64,000 nt of DNA, taken from Lutispora saccharofermentans. Its GTDB lineage: Bacteria; Bacillota; Clostridia; Lutisporales; Lutisporaceae. Location of the stretch: NCBI RefSeq assembly GCF_024363565.1, contig NZ_JAJEKE010000002.1:408926-472925 (forward strand), in the 5' to 3' direction. This document shows, piece after piece, positions 41,968-50,208 of this stretch; position 1 is the stretch's first letter; each line of letters starts with the position of its first letter. Made by a program: the position numbers and the translations under genes. The notes below the pieces were generated by a model. It searched no databases and was not told the DNA's origin. It saw nothing but the letters and a program-made list of their open reading frames with translations.

Positions 41968-42124
41968 AATGTTTTTTATCATATATGCTCTGACAAACCG
42001 AGTCTAAATCCAAAATATTCATAATAATATGAGTATTTGACGTAATTTAGACGTTACTCATATATAATGTTAATAATGTTCTATATTGTTAATTAATGGA
42101 CATCAAATTAAAAAAGAAGGGGGA
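41968..42124 (+). repeat. Direct repeat copy 2 with promoter of the YjiH gene
   Basis: The second copy of the segment at 35898-36040. It contains TTGACG (42037-42042), an 18-bp spacer and TATATA (42061-42066), and ends in the GAAGGGGG ribosome site 5 bases before the YjiH start. GAGTA and TACTC around the -35 form an inverted repeat (42031-42059) that may be an operator. This copy looks like the functional original, since it joins a gene start correctly. Confidence 0.8.
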
Positions 42125-42128
42125 TATT

Positions 42129-43454
42129 ATGAGCAACGTAAATATCGAAAGCAACCTGAAAAAACCATACAACGGGGTTAAGGCTTTTAAGTTTATACTT
42201 TACAGCTTAATAGGTATTTTTATGTTTTTCGTACCTATTGAAGTAGGCGGTAAAAGTTCAATTCCTCTTGACCACATCGTAAATGCAATCAAAGCAATAC
42301 CTCATTATGGCACTATATATGGAGGAATAATCGTAGTAATTGGCGGTATTTATCCTTTTATTACAAAGACATGGAATAAAGACAAAGTGACAACGGTATT
42401 TTCTATTCTTAAGCTATTAGGTATAGTTTTTGTTTTTATGGCAATTTTTAAGCTTGGTCCTGCTGCTTTCTTCGAACCTGATATGATGCCATTTATATAT
42501 GATAAAATCGTAGTGCCCGTAACTACTATAGTACCGATAGGATCTGTATTTCTGGCATTCCTTGTAAGCTATGGATTGATGGAGTTTGTCGGTGTTCTGA
42601 TGAAGCCCATAATGAGACCCGTATGGAAAACACCGGGACGTTCGGCTATAGATGCGGTTGCATCCTTTGTAGGCAGTTATTCATTAGCACTCTTAATCAC
42701 TAATAGAGTTTATAAGGAAGGCAAGTATACTGCTAAGGAAGCTTGCATAATAGCTACAGGCTTTTCCACAGTGTCTGCGACTTTTATGATCATAGTTGCA
42801 GGAACCCTTGGGATAATGGAATATTGGAATCAGTATTTCTGGGCTACCCTTGCAATCACATTCATAGTTACCGCAATAACAGCAAGGATGTATCCCCTAA
42901 ACAGGAAGTCTGACAAATATTATAACGATCAACAGGGTGTTATTGAACCTGAACCGAAGGGCAACAGATTGAAGATGGCCTGGGAAGAGGGTATGGAAGC
43001 CTTTGATAAAGCCCCCACTGTTTTTCAGAATATAATTATAAATCTTAAAGACGGTATGAAATTGGCTATAGCTATAGGCCCGAATCTTATGGCCATTGGA
43101 TTCCTTGGCTTGATAATAGCTAATTTTACTAACTTCTTTGATATTGTAGGGTACATATTCTATCCGTTTACACTTCTGCTCAGAGTTCCGGAGCCTCTTT
43201 TAGCCGCAAAGGCAAGCGCTATCAGCATAGCTGAGATGTTTTTGCCTGCTCTTGTTGTAGCGGAAGCTCCAATGATAACAAAGTTTATAATCGCCATAGT
43301 TTGTGTGTCGGAAATATTGTTTTTCTCGGCTTCGATACCTTGCATGCTGGCAACAGATATTCCTTTGACAGTAAAGGATCTTATTATAATATGGATTGAG
43401 AGAATTATACTCTCGCTGATACTGGCAGCGCCTATAGTTTATCTGATTTTATAA
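42129..43454 (+). CDS. YjiH-family membrane protein (nucleoside recognition/gate domain)
   Basis: A 441-residue integral membrane protein with about ten hydrophobic segments. The gate-domain part is seen at GRSAIDAVASFVGSYSLALL near residue 180 and again in the C-terminal half (AKASAISIAEMFLPALVV). ATG 42129 follows GAAGGGGG; the frame is open to 42096. Its C-terminus resembles the fragment at 1-140. The family is related to nucleoside-transporter gate domains; the solute is unknown. It is probably controlled by the BTAD regulator that once lay directly upstream, before the island separated them. Confidence 0.82.
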   Translation: MSNVNIESNLKKPYNGVKAFKFILYSLIGIFMFFVPIEVGGKSSIPLDHIVNAIKAIPHYGTIYGGIIVVIGGIYPFITKTWNKDKVTTVFSILKLLGIVFVFMAIFKLGPAAFFEPDMMPFIYDKIVVPVTTIVPIGSVFLAFLVSYGLMEFVGVLMKPIMRPVWKTPGRSAIDAVASFVGSYSLALLITNRVYKEGKYTAKEACIIATGFSTVSATFMIIVAGTLGIMEYWNQYFWATLAITFIVTAITARMYPLNRKSDKYYNDQQGVIEPEPKGNRLKMAWEEGMEAFDKAPTVFQNIIINLKDGMKLAIAIGPNLMAIGFLGLIIANFTNFFDIVGYIFYPFTLLLRVPEPLLAAKASAISIAEMFLPALVVAEAPMITKFIIAIVCVSEILFFSASIPCMLATDIPLTVKDLIIIWIERIILSLILAAPIVYLIL

Positions 43455-43522
43455 ATGAGAAGCGGCATGGTTTTACGAGCAGGCGGATAAGGGACTATTG
43501 GGAGAGGACTTTGGCCTTTTTA

Positions 43523-43560
43523 AGCCCATATTATGTAGCGGTTATTACATAATATGGGCT
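43523..43560 (+). terminator. Terminator after the YjiH gene
   Basis: AGCCCATATTATGTA and TACATAATATGGGCT form a perfect 15-bp stem with an 8-base loop. The following sequence is T- and A-rich rather than a pure T run. It separates the YjiH and tldD transcripts. Confidence 0.7.
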
Positions 43561-43647
43561 TATATATATTTCCATCACACATGTTATCACAATATTGAAA
43601 ATATATTCCTTCAAGAGTACAATTATCCTAAAAGGGGGGTTAAATCA

Positions 43648-45027
43648 ATGATACAAAAAAATCTTAGTTCCTATTCAGGGCTTGTTTCACGTTATACAGA
43701 GCTGCGTATGCAGGAAAACAGAAGCCTGGAGATAGCATTTGTCAAAGGAAATCTTATTCGCAACATTAAGGATGTGGGGAGCGGCGTCAGTGCGAGAGTT
43801 TGCAAAAATGGCTCCTGGGGTTTCGCATCCAGCCCTGAATTGGATTCTGAAAATATCAAGTCTGTCATTAAAGCAGCAAATGAAAACGCAGCTTTTCTGG
43901 ATTTGCGAGAGAACAAAGGCAAAAGCATGCCGGAGCAAGATGGGGTATCCTTTGAAAAAGACTTCTCAACAAAAAAAACAAGGCTGAGCCAGAAGCAAAT
44001 CATGGATTTCATCAGAGAAATAGACAGCCATATAGAAAAGAAATACCCGGGACTTAGCAACAGAGCAGTGTCACTGGAGTGCCTTGATATGGAAAAATCG
44101 CTTATAACCTCCGAAGGGGCGTCTCTTTATTCCATGCTTCCCAGGAGCATAGTGCGCATAGCGCTTACCATGGACAAAGGCAGAGGCCCCATTGAGGTGA
44201 ATGATTCCATGGGAGGATTGGGACAATTTGAAGACATATTCGGCTCTCCATCGGATCTGTATGGAAGGATTGATGATTTATACCGGCATCTTCTAAACAA
44301 ATGCGAAGGCATTTATGCCGAAGCCGGCACCAAAACCTGTATTCTTGATGCAAAGCTGGCAGGTATTTTGGCTCATGAAGCCATAGGTCATACTACAGAG
44401 GCTGATCTGGTTTTGGGCGGCTCTGTAGCGGCAAATTATATGAATAAGGAAGTGGCAAGCCCTCTTATAACCCTTGTGGATTTTGCCCACACCGCATTGG
44501 GCAGCAATTGCCCTGTTCCCATATACATAGATGATGAAGGGACCCTTGCAAAGGACGCTGTCATAATAGATAAAGGCATCCTGAGGAGCTATATGCACGA
44601 CAAGGAAAGCGCAGCGCTCTTTGGCGCAAAGCCTACCGGGAACGCAAGAGCCTTCCAATTCTTTGACGAACCGCTGATCAGGATGAGAAATACTGCAATA
44701 CTTCCGGGCTCCAGCAAGCTCGATGACATGATAGCATCCATAGATGACGGGTATTATTTGATTCAGCCGAGCAACGGGCAGGCCGATACCACGAGTGAGT
44801 TTATGTTTGGAGTGACTTTAGGCTATGAGATAAAGAACGGAAGGCTTGGAAGGGCGATTAAGGATATAACTATTTCAGGCGTTGCCTTTGATGTATTGAA
44901 GACGGTCACAATGGTTTCTGACGATATGAAATGGATCTCAGGAGGATACTGCGGCAAGAAGCAATTGATCACCGTTGGCATGGGCGGGCCGGCAATAAAA
45001 TGTAAAGTAAATATAGGGGGTAGATAA
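43648..45027 (+). CDS. tldD: TldD-type metalloprotease subunit
   Basis: A 459-residue protein of the TldD/PmbA family. The zinc motif is HEAIGHTTEADL near residue 239, giving the HExxxH ligands and the later acidic ligand. ATG 43648 follows AAAAGGGGGG; the frame is open to 43498 but lacks similarity there. TldD and TldE form a heterodimeric protease that trims unfolded or leader peptides, for example in microcin B17 maturation. The partner gene follows after one base. I saw no small precursor peptide nearby, so a housekeeping or unlinked role is likely. Confidence 0.9.
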   Translation: MIQKNLSSYSGLVSRYTELRMQENRSLEIAFVKGNLIRNIKDVGSGVSARVCKNGSWGFASSPELDSENIKSVIKAANENAAFLDLRENKGKSMPEQDGVSFEKDFSTKKTRLSQKQIMDFIREIDSHIEKKYPGLSNRAVSLECLDMEKSLITSEGASLYSMLPRSIVRIALTMDKGRGPIEVNDSMGGLGQFEDIFGSPSDLYGRIDDLYRHLLNKCEGIYAEAGTKTCILDAKLAGILAHEAIGHTTEADLVLGGSVAANYMNKEVASPLITLVDFAHTALGSNCPVPIYIDDEGTLAKDAVIIDKGILRSYMHDKESAALFGAKPTGNARAFQFFDEPLIRMRNTAILPGSSKLDDMIASIDDGYYLIQPSNGQADTTSEFMFGVTLGYEIKNGRLGRAIKDITISGVAFDVLKTVTMVSDDMKWISGGYCGKKQLITVGMGGPAIKCKVNIGGR

Positions 45028-45028
45028 A

Positions 45029-46324
45029 ATGGAAAATAAGAAATTAGCAGATTATTGTATTAACTCCCTTCGGGAAGCCGGAATAGATAAGGCTGAATTT
45101 TATTTGACAACCAGCAAGAAGTATGAATTGAATACAGCTGGCGATGAATTATCCCTTATGCGCACTACTTTTGATACAAACGTAAATATTACGGCTATTA
45201 AAAACGGCAAAAAAGGCGTAATAAGCTTAAATAAAACTGATGAGGAATCATTAAAGGATGCTATAGACAACGTAATAGAAATTTCCAATGATTCGGAGGA
45301 GGATGCTGCAAATGATATTTCTCCTATGCAGCCTGTAAAAAGCTTCAGCCGGGGAGAATGTGAGCCGGATCTTGATAAGATGTATATAAGACTGAAGAAT
45401 TATCTCACTGAAATCAAGACTTCATATCCTAAAATAAGTTTAATGGAGAGCTATTTAGACTTTACACATAGATGCGACTATTATGCCAACTCCAACGGAG
45501 TGGAATTGAGCTCAGCTAAGGGTAATTATAGCTTCCAAACGATGTTTTCATCAAAGGATGGAGAAAGATCCTCTTCATTTAACTACACAAGCTTTTCTGC
45601 TGATGATATAGATAGAGAATTGTTGGACTGCGCTTCTATAAAGCTTTTGATCCAACAATCCGTTGAACAGCTTTGTACAAAACCGCTGGAGGGTAAATTC
45701 ATCGGAGATGTGGTGATTGCCCCGGATTGTCTTGAGGCCATGATAGAGATGTATCTTGGAGTGTACCTTAGAGATATGGCGCTGATCTCCGGTACAAGTG
45801 CCTTAAAGGACAAAATCGGCCGGAAGGTAACCAGTGAAAAGCTTACACTGCATTCAAATCCTGTGTCCGATGAAATTTCAAGCGGCTATTTTATAACGCC
45901 TGATGGATTTGAAGCAAAGAATATGACTATAATCGATAAGGGCATATTAGAAACCTTTATGCTCAGCCTATACGGAGCGAACAAAACCTCCGGGGATAGA
46001 GCATTGAATCCTGGCGGTGCATATGTCGTAGATCAGGGAGATAAGTCCCTTGATGAAATCCTGAAATCAATTAAAAAAGGCATATTGGTGGTCAGATTTT
46101 CCGGAGGAAACCCCAGCAGGAGCGGAGACTTCTCCGGTGTGGCAAAGAACAGCTACTATATTGAGGATGGAGAAATCAAATATCCGGTGAGTGAAACTAT
46201 GATCTCGGGAAATCTATACGAAATGTTTAACAATATTACAGACATATCAAAGGAACGAATAGACTATGGAAGAGCAATCCTGCCATGGATTGCGGCATCC
46301 GGGGTCACAATATCGGGCAAGTAA
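45029..46324 (+). CDS. tldE: TldE/PmbA-type subunit
   Basis: A 431-residue partner of TldD. It keeps the family fold, with DFTHRCDYYANSNGVE near residue 147 and GRAILPWIAASGVTISGK at the C-terminus. It lacks the HExxxH zinc motif, as expected for the non-catalytic subunit. The start lies one base after the tldD stop, with GGGGG before ATG. A strong hairpin lies directly after the stop. Confidence 0.88.
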   Translation: MENKKLADYCINSLREAGIDKAEFYLTTSKKYELNTAGDELSLMRTTFDTNVNITAIKNGKKGVISLNKTDEESLKDAIDNVIEISNDSEEDAANDISPMQPVKSFSRGECEPDLDKMYIRLKNYLTEIKTSYPKISLMESYLDFTHRCDYYANSNGVELSSAKGNYSFQTMFSSKDGERSSSFNYTSFSADDIDRELLDCASIKLLIQQSVEQLCTKPLEGKFIGDVVIAPDCLEAMIEMYLGVYLRDMALISGTSALKDKIGRKVTSEKLTLHSNPVSDEISSGYFITPDGFEAKNMTIIDKGILETFMLSLYGANKTSGDRALNPGGAYVVDQGDKSLDEILKSIKKGILVVRFSGGNPSRSGDFSGVAKNSYYIEDGEIKYPVSETMISGNLYEMFNNITDISKERIDYGRAILPWIAASGVTISGK

Positions 46325-46350
46325 GACGAAGCGCATTAGCTTCGTCTTCT
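46322..46350. terminator. Terminator between convergent tldE and DUF2229 genes
   Basis: AAGACGAAGC, a GCATTA loop and GCTTCGTCTT form a 10-bp stem followed by CTTCT on the plus strand. It overlaps the last codons of the minus-strand DUF2229 gene. It probably ends the tldDE transcript. Confidence 0.65.
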
Positions 46351-47415
46351 TCTATTCTCCACATAATCATAAAACGCTTCCAGCCGCGTCTGGTAGCCTG
46401 CCTCCCCTGTTTGTTCATCGACTATGAGATATAGTATCGGTATGCCGTAATCCTTTTCCACTTGAGGGAGTATGGAGCGGGAGACTATTTCCGGCATGCA
46501 GCTCAAAGGATATATCTGCACAAGGCCGTCATAGCCTGATCTGGCGTAGTTTACAGCATGCCCTATGCACTGCTGAGTATGGCCTCCTATGAGCACAGGG
46601 AGATAGGGTTTAGATAATTCTTTTTCCATCTTATATGGCCTTCTTACTGTAAATGGTTTAATTATATTATTTTCCGTCCATTCCCTTATGGTCATGGATC
46701 TATGAACTTCAACCCCCATGTTGCCCAATTTTTCTTCTACATGGAGGTTGGAAAAAGGATCAATAATGGTGTATATTTCTCCGATTATTCCTATTTTCAG
46801 GGGATTCATATCTCTATCAATATCAAGAGCCAGCATTTTATCAATGGTTTCTCTGATTAGATTGCGGATCTCAATAGTACCGTGGGTGCTTAGAACTTCA
46901 GATTTGAAATTATGCATTATATTATTTACCTTTGATTTATCCTTGACTCTAGGTCTTATATAATATTGAATATTGTTTAATTCGTCTATATCTACACAAA
47001 CCTTGTAAGCATCATAAACAGACTTAAAACCTTTGATTCCTTTGCCGCCGCTTAACCGCTTAATGTTGTCGAAAAGATTTGATAATCCTTCTCTTGGCGG
47101 GTCGATTATTATCATGTCCACATCATAACCCATATCTTTCAGAATGAGCTTTTGAAGAGGGCCGTAATAGCCGAAACGGCAAGGGCCGCAGCTTCCTGTT
47201 ATTACTATTGTATCTGCTCCGGCTTCTATGCTTCTTACGTAGTTGCCAAGCATAATTTTAAAGGGCAGGCACACACTTTCAGGCGATTCTTTAGCGCCTA
47301 ATCTTAAGGTTCCCTCTGTAGTAAAGGGAGGTATTATGCTTTCAATACCCAAGTCATCAAACATAGCTTTAACAGCAATATATGCTTCACCCATATGGGG
47401 GTATGTAAGCTTCAC
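46336..47415 (-). CDS. DUF2229-type protein related to 2-hydroxyacyl-CoA dehydratase activase systems
   Basis: A 359-residue protein resembling the HgdB-like/CoA-activase-related family. Candidate iron-sulfur cysteines are CLPFKI, GSCGPCRFGYYGP, YPLSCMPE and a near-terminal DEQTGEAGYQTRLEAF motif shared with the partner gene. The BadF/HgdC ATPase domain that is often fused to such proteins is absent. It overlaps the upstream gene by 4 bp (ATGA), so the two polypeptides are made together. The function is unknown; an Fe-S electron-transfer or reductase role is an inference from the family. Confidence 0.78.
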   Translation of the reverse strand: MKLTYPHMGEAYIAVKAMFDDLGIESIIPPFTTEGTLRLGAKESPESVCLPFKIMLGNYVRSIEAGADTIVITGSCGPCRFGYYGPLQKLILKDMGYDVDMIIIDPPREGLSNLFDNIKRLSGGKGIKGFKSVYDAYKVCVDIDELNNIQYYIRPRVKDKSKVNNIMHNFKSEVLSTHGTIEIRNLIRETIDKMLALDIDRDMNPLKIGIIGEIYTIIDPFSNLHVEEKLGNMGVEVHRSMTIREWTENNIIKPFTVRRPYKMEKELSKPYLPVLIGGHTQQCIGHAVNYARSGYDGLVQIYPLSCMPEIVSRSILPQVEKDYGIPILYLIVDEQTGEAGYQTRLEAFYDYVENRRRRS

Positions 47416-48365
47416 AGTCTTTTCCTCCTGTCTATTAGGTCTAAAAATGCTTCCAAACGAGTATTAAAATTGGCATCACCGGTATGTTCATCCAGTGTTA
47501 TTACCATAAAAGGTTTCTTATAGGTTTTTTTTCTTAAACGCTCAATATAATCGATGGATAAGGAATCAATACCACAGCCAAAGGAGGTCAGTATGAGGAT
47601 TCCGTCAATTTTGTTATTATCCATCATATATAAGGCGCTGCCTATAAAATCCTTGCCGCTGCTCCAGAACATTCTTTTCTCAAGCATGCCGCATTTTTCT
47701 TCGATAACTTTTTTCTCCAACATTTCCGGCAGCAAGAACTTGATGCCTTTATTAGATAGCTTTTCTAAAAGCTTCATGTTTATGAAGCCATCATAGAGAA
47801 GATAGGGATGAGTAGCAATACCAATTAAAGGGCCATTATGGCTTATAGGAATATCCGCTTCACCCATATATTTCTCGGGAAGATTGCCTTTTAGCAGGCT
47901 GGTCTGGTATAGGTTATGCTCTCTAACCGCTTTGTCGGCGGCCCTCTTTATACGGTATGGATTATTGGTGAACATTTTTCCAGCTTCATAAAGCGATTTG
48001 ATAAGATTGCTTTTGCTCTTGTACAGATCGATTTCCACATCGATTATGTGAGGAAGCTCAGCAATAGAGTATTTCACCATTTCCGGGAGGCCGCCGAACT
48101 TAGGGCATATGTACTCTTTGGGAACTACACTGGTCAGCCTGGGAAGGAGCATATGGTCAACCTTATCCTTGAGATAATGGGCGTGTCCGTGATATACCTT
48201 TACCGGCAGGCAGGCATCATCTATGCAATATCTTGAGCCCATATCCAGTATCTCTTTGTTGGTCTGGGGAGACGGCACTACCTCTGCACCCAGCTCTGTG
48301 AGAAATGCTTTGGTAAAGGGATAGTATTTGTAGAAGTACATGCCTCTTGGAACACCAATTTTCAT
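47412..48365 (-). CDS. DUF2229-type partner protein
   Basis: A 317-residue protein starting MKIGVPRGMYFYKYYPF, the usual opening of the DUF2229 region in large CoA-activase-like proteins. Conserved cysteines appear in RYCIDDACLPVK, YICPKFGG and SFGCGIDS. The C-terminal DEHTGDANFNTRLEAFLD parallels DEQTGEAGYQTRLEAF in the partner. ATG 48365 is taken; GGAGAGG lies about 12 bases before it, and GTG at 48380 or TTG at 48371 are alternatives. These two genes look like the split halves of a larger protein without its ATPase. Confidence 0.76.
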   Translation of the reverse strand: MKIGVPRGMYFYKYYPFTKAFLTELGAEVVPSPQTNKEILDMGSRYCIDDACLPVKVYHGHAHYLKDKVDHMLLPRLTSVVPKEYICPKFGGLPEMVKYSIAELPHIIDVEIDLYKSKSNLIKSLYEAGKMFTNNPYRIKRAADKAVREHNLYQTSLLKGNLPEKYMGEADIPISHNGPLIGIATHPYLLYDGFINMKLLEKLSNKGIKFLLPEMLEKKVIEEKCGMLEKRMFWSSGKDFIGSALYMMDNNKIDGILILTSFGCGIDSLSIDYIERLRKKTYKKPFMVITLDEHTGDANFNTRLEAFLDLIDRRKRL

Positions 48366-48429
48366 ACTCAAAAAAATCACCTCTCCATAGCTAGTATTAT
48401 TAGCCGTGAAGAGGTTTTTTAAACGCTTT

Positions 48430-48838
48430 TTTGTTTAAACCACGGAAGGAGAGACAGAGAACACGGATTAACACGGAAGAGTATTGATTTTATCGGTACT
48501 ATAGCTAAGAATAAGCATATGTGCAGTTCACAAAGGTATTTATTTTGACAACTCTTAGCAAAATCAATATATATGTTTACTTGCATATATGCTTATTCTT
48601 TAGTTACTTCAGCTTTCTCCTATAAAATAGAACTGCCAAAGCGAACATCTATATCTGAAGCACATATCATATATGCACGCTACAGTATCTAAAAAATAAA
48701 TGCCTTTCCGTGTTAATCCGTGTTCTCCGTTCCCCTATGACTCCAGAGCCTCGCCCTAATCCCCTGAGTTCTGAGCTCTGAAGCCTGAGCTCTAGACTCA
48801 TACCCAAAGCCAGAGGCCAGCGGCTAGAAGCCAGTAGC
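48430..48838. repeat. Interspersed repeat element with 22-bp terminal inverted repeats
   Basis: This gene-free gap holds an element bounded by GAGAACACGGATTAACACGGAA (48456-48477) and its exact complement (48706-48727). Inside is a second inverted repeat: TAAGAATAAGCATATGTGCA at about 48505-48524 and a near-complement ending in GCTTATTC at about 48600. After the right arm, 48735-48780 matches the tail of the 54.5-kb element in reverse orientation at 41 of 46 bases. The rest, to 48838, is CTGAG-, CTAGA- and GGCCAGC-rich low-complexity DNA. No coding capacity is seen. Confidence 0.75.
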
Positions 48839-49369
48839 TTATATAATTCCGTATAAAATCAGCCCCAGCCCGCCGGATATGACGATTGCCAAAATAGGAT
48901 TGATTTTAAGCTTATATACCCCTAAGAAGACCAGCACTCCTATAATTATGCTTTTGTAATCCGTAAAGGATACCTTGCCGATGGTATAGCAGGCTGCGGC
49001 AATGATACCCAGCACAGCAGGCCTGATGCCTTTGAGTATCCATTTCACCCAGCTTAGGTGCTTGAATTTATTAAAGTATATAGAAACGATAAGGGCCAAA
49101 ATCGTAGGAACTAAAAGCACCCCTACGGTCCCTATCAAAGAGCCCCAGAATCCTGCCACTTTGTAGCCTACGTATGTAGAAGAATTTACAGCAATAGGCC
49201 CGGGGGTCATCTCAGCTACTGCCACAATATCTATGAACTCTTTGGTATCGAGCCAGCCTTTTCCCTGAATTATTTCCTTCTGTATAAAGGATACGACTGC
49301 ATAGCCTCCGCCAAAGCTGAAGGCACCGATTTTTAAGAAAGAAAAGAGTATTTGCAATATCAAATTCAT
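48839..49369 (-). CDS. Chromate transporter family protein, half-size (CHR domain)
   Basis: A 176-residue membrane protein with one CHR domain. Signature motifs are GAFSFGGGYAVVSFI, EMTPGPIAVNSSTYVGYK and GIRPAVLG. Short single-domain ChrA proteins are usually coded as pairs, and the partner overlaps by 4 bp upstream. AGGAGGAG precedes ATG. The family exports chromate in some bacteria; in anaerobes without chromate exposure the natural anion is not known. Confidence 0.88.
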   Translation of the reverse strand: MNLILQILFSFLKIGAFSFGGGYAVVSFIQKEIIQGKGWLDTKEFIDIVAVAEMTPGPIAVNSSTYVGYKVAGFWGSLIGTVGVLLVPTILALIVSIYFNKFKHLSWVKWILKGIRPAVLGIIAAACYTIGKVSFTDYKSIIIGVLVFLGVYKLKINPILAIVISGGLGLILYGII

Positions 49370-49902
49370 TGTTCTTTCTCCTCCTCTCTGAAAAAGAAGA
49401 AGCCAATAATTCCGGACGCTGTGACTGCTATAAAGGGATGTATATTTAGAAATATCATGCCCAATAAGGTCCCAACGGATATGATTATATTTTTTGCTTT
49501 AAAGCCTATGGCTTTTGCCAGCTTTATGACGGCGTAAACGATCAATGATACCACTGCTGGCCTTACACCACTGAAAATATGCTGAACCATTATATTATCC
49601 TTTATGCTGGTAAAGAAAACCGCGATGACCAGTATGATCAGGAAGGAAGGCAAAGCCGTAGCAAAGACTGCAGCGAGAGCACCCGGTATTCCTGCCATCT
49701 TGTAGCCCACATATGTAGCAGCGTTTGTGGCAAGAGGCCCCGGCAGGCTGTTAGTCAATGCTATGGCATCTAAAAACTCATCCTGAGTTATCCACTTTTT
49801 ATTCTCAACAATTTCCCTTTGTATCACAGGGACCATTGCATAACCGCCGCCTATGGTAAAACATCCGATCTTGAAGAAGGTACTGAAAAGTTGATAAAGC
49901 AT
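49366..49902 (-). CDS. Chromate transporter family protein, half-size partner
   Basis: A 178-residue membrane protein with one CHR domain: GCFTIGGGYAMVPVI, LTNSLPGPLATNAATYVGYK and GVRPAVVSLIVY. I choose ATG 49902, preceded by AGGTGAG; an in-frame ATG at 49920 has no ribosome site. The two halves insert in opposite topology and work together in studied pairs. It is first in the two-gene operon. Confidence 0.87.
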   Translation of the reverse strand: MLYQLFSTFFKIGCFTIGGGYAMVPVIQREIVENKKWITQDEFLDAIALTNSLPGPLATNAATYVGYKMAGIPGALAAVFATALPSFLIILVIAVFFTSIKDNIMVQHIFSGVRPAVVSLIVYAVIKLAKAIGFKAKNIIISVGTLLGMIFLNIHPFIAVTASGIIGFFFFREEEKEQ

Positions 49903-49920
49903 AATCTCACCTACTGTCAT

Positions 49921-50092
49921 TAAAATATAATTTAACTTGTTGTGATAGCTGATAAAAGAGTATTTTGTGAAGAGGCTTAGAGTTTGTTAGCCATGCGAGT
50001 TTTGACGCAGCCCTATACAAGCTTACAAAGTCTTAGCCTTGAAGCTCTATACTTGTTATCAGCTACCACAACAGATTAATTTTATATTACGT
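49921..50092. repeat. Long imperfect palindrome (MITE-like or structured RNA)
   Basis: TGTTGTGATAGCTGATAA (49938-49955) pairs with TTATCAGCTACCACAACA (50056-50073) with one mismatch in 18. The flanks TAAAATATAATTTAAC and GATTAATTTTATATTA extend the pairing imperfectly. Inside, AGGCTTAGAGTTTGT pairs with ACAAAGTCTTAGCCT with two mismatches. The whole folds as one branched hairpin of about 170 bases. It has no resemblance I can see to the SAH riboswitch despite lying before ahcY. The remaining bases to 50208 hold only the ahcY ribosome site. Confidence 0.6.
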
Positions 50093-50208
50093 TATTTGAA
50101 ATGAGCTGTCAAACGCACTGAAAAAAGGTATGTAATATAAGAGGATGTACAGTATAATATAATTATCCGAGCACAAAAGAATATTTAAAATGCAGGAGGT
50201 TTTTACAT

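Noticed and set aside
43648..46324. Modified-peptide (RiPP) cluster around TldD/TldE
   Set aside because: No small precursor gene or modifying enzyme was seen near the pair, and TldD/TldE are common housekeeping proteins.
49921..50208. SAH riboswitch before ahcY
   Set aside because: The sequence is AT-rich and folds as one long palindrome; it lacks the GC-rich words I expect of the SAH riboswitch.
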